Shown here piece after piece: positions 5,676 through 11,713 of a stretch of DNA of 22,903 nucleotides. This stretch comes from a virus. Made by a program: the position numbers and the translations under genes. The notes beneath the pieces were generated by a model that was not told the DNA's origin, did not search any database, and saw only the letters and a program-made list of their open reading frames with translations. The stretch's first letter is position 1, and the number at the start of each line of letters is the position of its first letter. Location: the IMG/VR virus record IMGVR_UViG_3300027714_000130, positions 1 through 22,903 of that record; one strand, given 5' to 3'.

Positions 5676-6065
5676 ATGGCGTTTAAACTAGGCTCAGAAA
5701 GCAGAAGAGTTAGAAGCTCGAAAGATACACCAATATTTAGAAAAAAACTAGATAAAGGTATACTAGGAGAGGCTAATATGGATGGATCTATCTACATAGA
5801 TAAGTCTGTGCCTAAAAATAGTGCGCTAGAAAAAAGAGTTAAGAATCACGAAGGCTTACACGCTAAAGAAATGAAAGCTGGAAAAATTAGCTACACTGAT
5901 GAAAAAGTAACAGACAGAATAGCTGAGGTTGAGTACAAGAGAGAAGATGGTGAGCTAATAGTAACATCTAGTAAAACTAAAGGAATAAAGCCTGGAGATA
6001 AGTTTAAAGAAGGTGATTCAAAGTTACCACATGAAACTAGAGCTGAAAAGGCAGAAAAATCATAA
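5676..6065 (+). CDS. gp11: small protein with an HExxH metallopeptidase-like motif
   Basis: A 129-residue basic protein. HEGLH at 58-62 fits the HExxH zinc-binding signature, with Glu59 as the would-be catalytic base, in a helix-like context (EKRVKNHEGLHAKEM). A third ligand is not obvious: Glu65 is close by, and Glu87/Glu89 in RIAEVEY are candidates. The N-terminal half (ILGEANMDGSIYIDKSVPKNS) reads like a short strand pair before the motif, as in small minimal metalloproteases, and the last 40 residues are polar and low in complexity. There is no signal peptide. It lies one base after gp10 and just ahead of the holin-like genes, which could fit a lysis or virion-associated peptidase, but activity is not demonstrated. 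Confidence 0.75.
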   Translation: MAFKLGSESRRVRSSKDTPIFRKKLDKGILGEANMDGSIYIDKSVPKNSALEKRVKNHEGLHAKEMKAGKISYTDEKVTDRIAEVEYKREDGELIVTSSKTKGIKPGDKFKEGDSKLPHETRAEKAEKS

Positions 6066-6066
6066 T

Positions 6067-6279
6067 ATGAATATATTTAAAGATAACAACGAGTATAACG
6101 AAAAGTCAATCATCGGCGCAGTAGCATTTGCTATCATGTGCTTAATTATGATCGCTGACTTGGTTACAGGCGTTACGGGAACAGATCTAGTTATAAATGA
6201 GTTTGTATACGACTCGTTTGTTTTAGTGGTCTTAGGATGCTTCGGAATAGCTGGATTAGAAAAATTTGCTAAGAAATGA
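6067..6279 (+). CDS. gp12: small membrane protein with two transmembrane segments
   Basis: A 70-residue protein if the ATG at 6067 is used; an in-frame ATG at 6013 would sit inside gp11 and add a polar stretch with no support. After a hydrophilic N-terminus (NIFKDNNEYNEKS) come two hydrophobic segments: about 14-36 (IIGAVAFAIMCLIMIADLV) and 46-64 (DSFVLVVLGCFGIAGL), ending in the basic EKFAKK. Size, the two membrane spans and the overlap with the following 3TM-holin-like gene (ATGA, four bases) suggest a holin partner or antiholin. I cannot assign it to a named holin family. It might equally be another small phage inner-membrane protein. Confidence 0.7.
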   Translation: MNIFKDNNEYNEKSIIGAVAFAIMCLIMIADLVTGVTGTDLVINEFVYDSFVLVVLGCFGIAGLEKFAKK

Positions 6280-6668
6280 GTATACTAACTAATATATTTT
6301 CAGGAGGAGCAAGTGATCTTATAAAGAGCGTTGGCGGAGTTCTTGACAACTTGACTACTTCTAAGGAAGAGAAGCTAGAAGCTGAACGCAAGATTAAAGA
6401 GTTGATGGCCAACTATGAGGTAGAGATGGAAAAGAACATTACGTCTCGTTGGGAAGCAGATTTAAAGTCTGATTCATGGCTTTCAAAGAATGTACGTCCT
6501 ATGGTACTTATATTCTTAATAGTGTGTACGATGCTACTTATATTTATAGACGCGGGTACGATAAATTTTAATGTGAAAGACTCTTACATAGACCTTTTGC
6601 AATTAGTATTAATAACAGTAATAGGTGCTTACTTCGGAGGAAGAAGCCTTGAAAAAGTAAAAAAATAA
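6276..6668 (+). CDS. gp13: holin-like membrane protein (3TM GTA-type holin family)
   Basis: A 130-residue protein resembling the family of three-TM holins first described for gene transfer agents. A glycine-rich N-terminal segment (LTNIFSGGASDLIKSVGGVL) is followed by a charged helix (27-58), then the family-like phrase SWLSKNVRPMVL (70-81) leading into a membrane segment (about 79-98), and a second strong one near 107-122 ending in GAYFGGRSLEKV. Holins form inner-membrane pores that time lysis. No endolysin with a classical muramidase or amidase motif is visible in this window; the neighbouring HExxH protein gp11 is the only possible peptidase. It overlaps gp12 by four bases. Confidence 0.7.
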   Translation: MSILTNIFSGGASDLIKSVGGVLDNLTTSKEEKLEAERKIKELMANYEVEMEKNITSRWEADLKSDSWLSKNVRPMVLIFLIVCTMLLIFIDAGTINFNVKDSYIDLLQLVLITVIGAYFGGRSLEKVKK

Positions 6669-6672
6669 AATT

Positions 6673-7029
6673 ATGGGAATTAATTCAACAGAGGTAAGTT
6701 ACGGCTTTGGTCAAATGGGATCTGTGTTTACTAAAGCTTCTAGCGACGCTATAATACCACCAACAAACGCTGTTTTTGTAGCAATAACTATGTTAGAAGA
6801 TACTACGTTTGATGCAGATGGACTTGAAGTAGAAACGCCAACTAAGTTTTTAAACGGATCTACTGTTATATCAAACGATCTTGCTGCTGGTAACGAAACT
6901 ACAGACGGAGGTTCAGGTGGAGTAAGAGTTGTAAACTCTACAATATTTCCAAAAGGAATAACTATATACGGTAGGTTTACTGAGATAGACGTTAACGCTG
7001 GTTCTATAATAGCTTACATAGGTCAATAA
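6673..7029 (+). CDS. gp14: small putative virion protein, 118 residues
   Basis: A soluble, beta-rich protein opening with GINSTEVSYGFGQMGSVF and dominated by Thr, Ser, Gly, Asn and hydrophobic strand residues. A Gly-rich link (DGGSGG near 82-88) precedes a strand region with IFPKGITIYGRFTEID (96-111), a pattern common in phage particle proteins that cap or decorate fibres. No enzyme motif, signal peptide or membrane segment is seen. It sits four bases after the holin-like gene and overlaps gp15 through TAATG. A structural role is my inference from composition and neighbourhood; the family is unknown. Confidence 0.75.
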   Translation: MGINSTEVSYGFGQMGSVFTKASSDAIIPPTNAVFVAITMLEDTTFDADGLEVETPTKFLNGSTVISNDLAAGNETTDGGSGGVRVVNSTIFPKGITIYGRFTEIDVNAGSIIAYIGQ

Positions 7030-7271
7030 TGATAGGTTTATCACTAGGAATAAGCAGCTCAGGAGTATCTGAAGCAGGTGTAGCCATAGAAGACTACGTA
7101 TTCGACTTGGTCGGAGGTGAACTTACGCCTAGGGTTAATATAACTAGCAACCAACCAGACTTTAGTGATATTTGGGACGCGAGTTTAAGTGAAATTTCTC
7201 CTGACGCAAGTCCTAGCGCTGAAGGATATTTTGATGTTGATGGCAACGGAGACATACAACCAATAGCATAA
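7029..7271 (+). CDS. gp15: small acidic hypothetical protein, 80 residues
   Basis: The start overlaps the gp14 stop (TAATG), which supports the call. The protein is acidic with almost no Lys or Arg. It starts with a Gly/Ser-rich stretch (GLSLGISSSGVSEAG) and has a DVDGNGDIQPIA end that resembles a calcium-binding loop (D-x-D-x-N-G-D) but lacks the helices of an EF-hand. Short acidic proteins like this often accompany fibre or tail genes, and the fibre-like gp16 follows after 16 bases. Function unknown. Confidence 0.65.
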   Translation: MIGLSLGISSSGVSEAGVAIEDYVFDLVGGELTPRVNITSNQPDFSDIWDASLSEISPDASPSAEGYFDVDGNGDIQPIA

Positions 7272-7287
7272 ATAAAAAAACAATAAA

Positions 7288-8139
7288 ATGGCAACAAAAA
7301 ATATAGTCCCAAGAGCGGACAACGAGGGTAATTTAGGTACAACATCGAAAAGATGGGTTAGCTTTACTGGAAACAAAGTAGACTTAGAACTAGCAACTAC
7401 TCAAGCTAAATTTGCTTTTGATGGAACTAGCAACGCTACTATAACCGTAGCTGACGATAGTGTTACGACAATAGCTACAGCCGAGACTGGACAAATAGTT
7501 ATAGACGCTGGTGGTGACATAGAGCTAAACGCTGATGGTGGTGATATTGTTTTTAAAGATGCTGGAGCAACTTTGGCAACTCTTACATCCGCTGGTCTTG
7601 ATGCTCAAACTGTTGCTGTGGCAATACAAGGGTCATTATCTGGTGAAACTTCTGGTTCTGATGGAGCTGGAGCTTATTTAGTTCCTCAAACTACGGTTAA
7701 CAAGCATAATGTTTGGGGAAATGGAAATGGAACAACTGCTTTTGGTTCTGACTTAGTAATTGACAACAACCAGTCTTTTGCCACTCACAGTGTTTTCTTT
7801 TGTAACAGTGCTGGTAAAGTCAAAAGTATGGACGGTATTATGTCCGTTAACAACGCTGGTCAATCAGTTGTATTTGAGCTGTGGAAAGGTACGCCAGTAA
7901 ATGACACTCAAGTATCTGATGGTGGATCCGCAGTAATAACTGTAGTTTTACTAGCAACAAGTACTGATGCTTCAACTACTAACGCTGAAGTAAACACATT
8001 GCCTACGGCTACTTTAAATGGTAGCGCTCCTTATGCAGCAGGTGATGTTTTGTTTTTAACAGTAAGACTAGCTGCGAACAATACTTCAACTAGTGGATTT
8101 TTCAGAATTGGACTAGAACTTTTAAATACACCTAACTAA
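7288..8139 (+). CDS. gp16: putative tail-fibre or receptor-contact protein
   Basis: A 283-residue beta-rich protein. The N-terminal phrase IVPRADNEGNLGTTSKRW (6-23) is the start typical of phage fibre and appendage proteins (a G-x-LGT-x-x-KRW signature). Next come short repeated strand/turn units with IDAGGDIELNADGGDIVFKD near 72-91, which resemble the shaft-like repeats in fibre proteins of marine phages. After a linker (about 105-135) a C-terminal domain of about 140 residues looks like an all-beta head, ending FFRIGLELLNTPN. No enzyme motif is visible. It likely forms trimers on the virion surface and contacts the host, though receptor binding is inference. Confidence 0.7.
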   Translation: MATKNIVPRADNEGNLGTTSKRWVSFTGNKVDLELATTQAKFAFDGTSNATITVADDSVTTIATAETGQIVIDAGGDIELNADGGDIVFKDAGATLATLTSAGLDAQTVAVAIQGSLSGETSGSDGAGAYLVPQTTVNKHNVWGNGNGTTAFGSDLVIDNNQSFATHSVFFCNSAGKVKSMDGIMSVNNAGQSVVFELWKGTPVNDTQVSDGGSAVITVVLLATSTDASTTNAEVNTLPTATLNGSAPYAAGDVLFLTVRLAANNTSTSGFFRIGLELLNTPN

Positions 8140-8195
8140 TATTACAATACAACAAGTAATAATATATAATAACTAATTTAATTAAATCAAATAAA

Positions 8196-8480
8196 ATGGC
8201 AAAAAGAAAGACCCCAAAGGTTGACTTAAAACCTCGTGCTGAAAAAGTAACAGAGGCACAACTAAAAAGAGCTCAAGCACTCGCTAAAGCTATTAACGAA
8301 ACTAAGTTTGATATTGGTGCTATAGAAGCTAAAAAGCACTCTATGCTACACGAGTATACTCAATTCAATCACATGCTAGAAGAAATGTTAGCTGGGTTTG
8401 AAAAAGAATACGGCAGTAGTAATGTTAATATTCAAGATGGTACTATAAAATACAAAGAAGATGAGCAAACTGATTCGTAA
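8196..8480 (+). CDS. gp17: small coiled-coil protein, 94 residues
   Basis: After a basic start (AKRKTPKVDLKPR) residues 18-72 form a continuous helix with heptad-like spacing (LKRAQALAKAINE, IGAIEAKKHSMLHEY, HMLEEMLAGFEKEYG), ending in a short strand (VNIQDGTIKY) and an acidic tail. It would make a coiled-coil oligomer. Such short helical proteins following fibre genes can act as fibre-assembly chaperones, but I cannot place it in a family. Its 3' end overlaps gp18 by 20 bases in another frame. An A/T-only leader of 56 bases precedes it. Confidence 0.7.
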   Translation: MAKRKTPKVDLKPRAEKVTEAQLKRAQALAKAINETKFDIGAIEAKKHSMLHEYTQFNHMLEEMLAGFEKEYGSSNVNIQDGTIKYKEDEQTDS

Positions 8481-8682
8481 AATAACGATAGGTAAGGATT
8501 ACAAAATTGACGCCATGCACTACTCTGTTAATCAAGAAGTGTATGGTGGTCATACTATATGTGACATTGTGGAAGAAGAAGACAAGTACAGTATCTATAT
8601 TAAAAAAGGTAAAAACGTACTTCCTTGGAAAGACTTCAATAAGAATATGGCTATATCAGTCGAATACAACTTAGAATATTAA
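8461..8682 (+). CDS. gp18: small hypothetical protein, 73 residues
   Basis: A small beta-rich protein with strands KLIRKITIG, EVYGGHTICDIVEEEDKYSIYIKKG and ISVEYNLEY, which would suit a compact barrel or sheet. It overlaps gp17 by 20 bases and its stop overlaps the gp19 start (TAATG), so it is embedded in the coupled string gp17-gp21. I do not recognise a family. The conserved-looking phrases VLPWKDFNKNM and GGHTICDI are good handles for a search. Confidence 0.7.
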   Translation: MSKLIRKITIGKDYKIDAMHYSVNQEVYGGHTICDIVEEEDKYSIYIKKGKNVLPWKDFNKNMAISVEYNLEY

Positions 8683-9266
8683 TGCAGAGCGTTTACAGTT
8701 TTGTTATACGTCCAAAAGGAGAAAGGTATAATAACTCTAAAAAAATTGGTGACAAAAGCCTAGTAATTAACACAGAAGTATTTAACCATCAATTTGTAAA
8801 TAGAGAAGCCGAAGTAGTGTCTTGCCCTATAGTGGGAGATGATCTTGGAATAAAACCAGGAGACACCGTCATTGTGCATCACAACGTTTTTAGACGATGG
8901 CACGATGTTAAGGGGAGAGAAAGAAACAGCAAGTCTTATTTCGATGAAGACACTTATATCGTGTACTCAGATCAAATATTTCTTTACAAGCAAGATGGCA
9001 GTTGGACTTGTCCTAAAGGCTACTGTTTTGTAAAACCATTAAAATCTGTAGACGAGTATGATGACAACAGTGAAAGACCACTAGTTGGTATAGTCGAGTA
9101 CACTGACGGAACTGTTGAGAAAAAAGACTTAGTTGGGTTTAGACCTAGCAGCGAGTACGAGTTTGTTTTTGATAACAAAAGACTATACAGAGTTTTATCT
9201 AATTTTATTACAATTAAGTATGAATATCAAGGAGACGAAGAGGAATATAATCCAAGCTGGACATAG
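8682..9266 (+). CDS. gp19: putative double GroES-like beta-barrel protein
   Basis: A 194-residue protein whose first half can be aligned by eye with the phage's own GroES (gp5). SFVIRP (6-11) matches the first GroES strand, SLVINTE (26-32) the mobile-loop tripeptide region, REAEVVSCP (41-49) the VVSVGN strand, GIKPGDTVIVHHN (56-68) the strand after the turn, and DEDTYIVYSDQIFLYK (88-103) the C-terminal strand. Residues 112-180 repeat the pattern without a mobile loop: YCFVKPLK (114-121), GIVEYTDG (136-143), DLVGFRP (149-155) and RLYRVLSNFITIKYE (167-181). The protein might bind GroEL or act in packaging or assembly, as it lies just before the terminase genes. Its 3' end overlaps gp20 by 47 bases. 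The fold is inference; the gene is secure. Confidence 0.75.
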   Translation: MQSVYSFVIRPKGERYNNSKKIGDKSLVINTEVFNHQFVNREAEVVSCPIVGDDLGIKPGDTVIVHHNVFRRWHDVKGRERNSKSYFDEDTYIVYSDQIFLYKQDGSWTCPKGYCFVKPLKSVDEYDDNSERPLVGIVEYTDGTVEKKDLVGFRPSSEYEFVFDNKRLYRVLSNFITIKYEYQGDEEEYNPSWT

Positions 9267-9495
9267 AGCCGTTGAAGAGCTTATCAAAGTTGCAAAGGAA
9301 GCTATTGTTGATGGTGATGATGACATTACTGCCGATAGACTTAAGAACGCTGCTGCTACAAAGAAGCTCGCTATCTTTGACGCCTTTGAGATACTTAATC
9401 GTATTCAAGAAGAAGAAGCTCTACTCGAAGGTAAGGTTACTGAAGAGAAGAAAGAGAAGGTTTTTAAAGGCTTTGCCGAAGGTAGATCTAAATAA
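9220..9495 (+). CDS. gp20: candidate small terminase subunit
   Basis: A 91-residue helical protein. I start it at the ATG at 9220, because its MNIKETKRNIIQAG opening continues smoothly into the helices; an in-frame ATG at 9133 would place 29 hydrophobic residues in front that are only gp19 read in another frame. It has a long helix (AVEELIKVAKEAIVDG), a conserved-looking turn (DDDITADRLKNAAATKKLAIFDAFEILNR, positions 33-61) and a charged tail with EKKEKVFKGFAEGRSK. Small size, all-helical composition and the spot directly ahead of the large terminase (TAATG overlap) fit a DNA-recognition subunit. No helix-turn-helix is clear. It overlaps gp19 by 47 bases. Confidence 0.6.
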   Translation: MNIKETKRNIIQAGHRAVEELIKVAKEAIVDGDDDITADRLKNAAATKKLAIFDAFEILNRIQEEEALLEGKVTEEKKEKVFKGFAEGRSK

Positions 9496-11711
9496 TGTAC
9501 GAACAAACTTTATTCAAAATAATAGAGCCAATAAAAAAGACTACGATAAGTAGACTTAACAAAGGCAAGAAGTGGAAGTATGGCTATAACAAAGAGCACG
9601 ATATTATTGTGCTATCTAGCAACGGTCAGATTGGTGAAATATACGAAATACAAAACTTGCAAATAGCCTTGCCTAAAGCTCCTAAGAATGTGTATAGCAA
9701 CGAACATAAAAAGTGGAAACAACTTGAAAAACCTACAATACTTAATAAAGTTAAAACGATATTTGACTGGAGAGCATACCCAGAAGATCAAAAAGAACAA
9801 TGGCACGAATATATCGACGGAGAGTTCGATAGGCGTAGCGGTGGTTTTTGGTTTAATAATAATGGAACGCCTACGTATATAACAGGCGCGCATTACATGT
9901 ATCTACAGTGGAGTAAGATTGATGTTGGTGCTCCAGACTTTCGTGAAGCAAATAGGTTGTTTTTTATATTTTGGGAAGCGTGTAAAGCAGATACAAGATG
10001 TTACGGTATGTGCTACTTAAAAAATAGACGTTCTGGATTTTCTTTCATGAGCTCAGCGGAAACAGTTAACCTCGCTACTATATCAAGTGATAGTAGATAC
10101 GGAATACTATCTAAAAGTGGTGCTGATGCCAAGAAGATGTTTACTGATAAAGTTGTACCTATATCAATTAACTATCCTTTCTTTTTCAAACCAATTCAAG
10201 ATGGTATGGACAGACCTAAGTCTGAACTAGCGTACCGTGTGCCAGCGAGCAAATTTACTCGTAAGAAAATAGAGACAAACGAGAAGTTAGAAGAGATAAA
10301 AGGTTTAGATACTACAATTGACTGGAAGAACACGGGTGACAACAGTTATGATGGTGAAAAGCTTTCACTACTAGTACACGATGAGAGTGGTAAGTGGGAA
10401 AGACCTGATAATATACTAAACAACTGGCGAGTTACAAAAACTTGTCTTAGACTAGGTAGTAGAATTATTGGAAAGTGCATGATGGGTTCAACGTCAAATG
10501 CTTTAGACAAAGGCGGCGAGAACTTTAAGAAGTTATATAATAACAGTGACGTAAACAAAAGAAATAGAAATGGTCAAACAAAGTCTGGTTTATATTCTCT
10601 GTTTATCCCAATGGAATGGAACTTTGAAGGATTTATTGACGAGTTTGGACAACCAGTGCTCAGCACTCCAAAGTCAGACGTTTGTGGACCAGACGGAGAA
10701 TTAATAGAAATAGGTGTTGTTGATCATTGGCAAAACGAGGTCGATGGCTTGAAAGAGGATCAAGACGGTTTAAATGAATTTTATCGTCAGTTTCCTAGAA
10801 CAACAGAACACGCTTTTAGAGATGAAGCAAAAAACAGTATATTTAACTTAGTTAAAATATACGAACAAATAGATTATAACGAAGGTATTGGAAGTTCAGC
10901 CGTAGTAAACGTAGGAAACTTTCAATGGGTTAACGGAGTAAAAGACACTAAGGTTGTTTTTCATCCAAACCCAAATGGTAGGTTTAAAATAAGCTGGACG
11001 CCCCCGCCGCACCTTCAGAATAATGTAATAATAAAAAATGGAATAAAACATCCAGGAAATGAGCACATGGGTTGCTTTGGTTGCGATAGCTACGACATTA
11101 GCGGTACTGTTGATGGTAGAGGATCTAACGGAGCTCTTCATGGATTAACAAAGTTCAGTATGGAAGATGCTCCAGCTAACTCTTTTTTCTTAGAGTATGT
11201 TGCTAGGCCCCAAACAGCTGAAATGTTTTTTGAAGACGTACTAATGGCTTGTATTTTTTATGGCATGCCAATATTAGCAGAGAATAACAAGCCTCGCCTT
11301 CTCTATTATATGAAAAGAAGAGGATATAGAGGATTTAGCATGAACAGACCCGATAAGGTTTGGAACAAGCTGTCTATTGCAGAGAAAGAAGTAGGTGGAA
11401 TACCTAACTCTAGTGAAGACATAAAACAAGCTCACGCTGCTGCAATAGAAATGTATATAAATGATCACGTTGGTCATTTAGGTAATGGCAACTATGGTAA
11501 CACTTATTTTAGTGAAACATTAAATGATTGGGCTAAGTTTGATATAAACAAAAGAACAAAGTTTGATGCTGCCATAAGCTCAGGCTTAGCTATAATGGGT
11601 TGTAATAGGCATTTATATGCGCCTGTTTCTAGTCGCGTTAAGCCAAAGTTAAATTTAAGTATATCTAAGTATAAACAAGATGGTTATTCATCGACAATAA
11701 TTAAAAAGTAA
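9495..11711 (+). CDS. terL: gp21: terminase large subunit (packaging ATPase-nuclease)
   Basis: A 738-residue motor protein that would translocate and cut phage DNA at the portal. The ATPase half carries KNRRSGFS at 176-183 in the Walker A position (a degenerate form without GKT/GKS), a Walker B hydrophobic strand ending in LLVHDE (292-297) and GSTSN (331-335) as the coupling motif. The nuclease half has CDSYD with Asp531 followed by GRGSNGALHG, acidic residues 580-581 in FFEDV, and FDAAISSGLAIMG with Asp691, in the order expected for an RNase H-like nuclease. The protein is longer than T4/T7-type terminases by an N-terminal extension of about 110 residues. Its stop lies two bases before the portal ATG. 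Confidence 0.92.
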   Translation: MYEQTLFKIIEPIKKTTISRLNKGKKWKYGYNKEHDIIVLSSNGQIGEIYEIQNLQIALPKAPKNVYSNEHKKWKQLEKPTILNKVKTIFDWRAYPEDQKEQWHEYIDGEFDRRSGGFWFNNNGTPTYITGAHYMYLQWSKIDVGAPDFREANRLFFIFWEACKADTRCYGMCYLKNRRSGFSFMSSAETVNLATISSDSRYGILSKSGADAKKMFTDKVVPISINYPFFFKPIQDGMDRPKSELAYRVPASKFTRKKIETNEKLEEIKGLDTTIDWKNTGDNSYDGEKLSLLVHDESGKWERPDNILNNWRVTKTCLRLGSRIIGKCMMGSTSNALDKGGENFKKLYNNSDVNKRNRNGQTKSGLYSLFIPMEWNFEGFIDEFGQPVLSTPKSDVCGPDGELIEIGVVDHWQNEVDGLKEDQDGLNEFYRQFPRTTEHAFRDEAKNSIFNLVKIYEQIDYNEGIGSSAVVNVGNFQWVNGVKDTKVVFHPNPNGRFKISWTPPPHLQNNVIIKNGIKHPGNEHMGCFGCDSYDISGTVDGRGSNGALHGLTKFSMEDAPANSFFLEYVARPQTAEMFFEDVLMACIFYGMPILAENNKPRLLYYMKRRGYRGFSMNRPDKVWNKLSIAEKEVGGIPNSSEDIKQAHAAAIEMYINDHVGHLGNGNYGNTYFSETLNDWAKFDINKRTKFDAAISSGLAIMGCNRHLYAPVSSRVKPKLNLSISKYKQDGYSSTIIKK

Positions 11712-11713
11712 GT

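Noticed and set aside
7254-7271. EF-hand in gp15 (DVDGNGDIQP)
   Set aside because: The loop-like phrase lacks flanking helices and is at the extreme C-terminus.
8461-8480. Programmed frameshift fusing gp17 and gp18
   Set aside because: No slippery heptamer in the 20-base overlap, and gp18 has its own ATG and a separate compact fold.
9133-9219. Extended N-terminus for gp20
   Set aside because: The added residues come from the gp19 coding sequence in another frame and are hydrophobic without pattern; the ATG at 9220 gives a clean helical protein.
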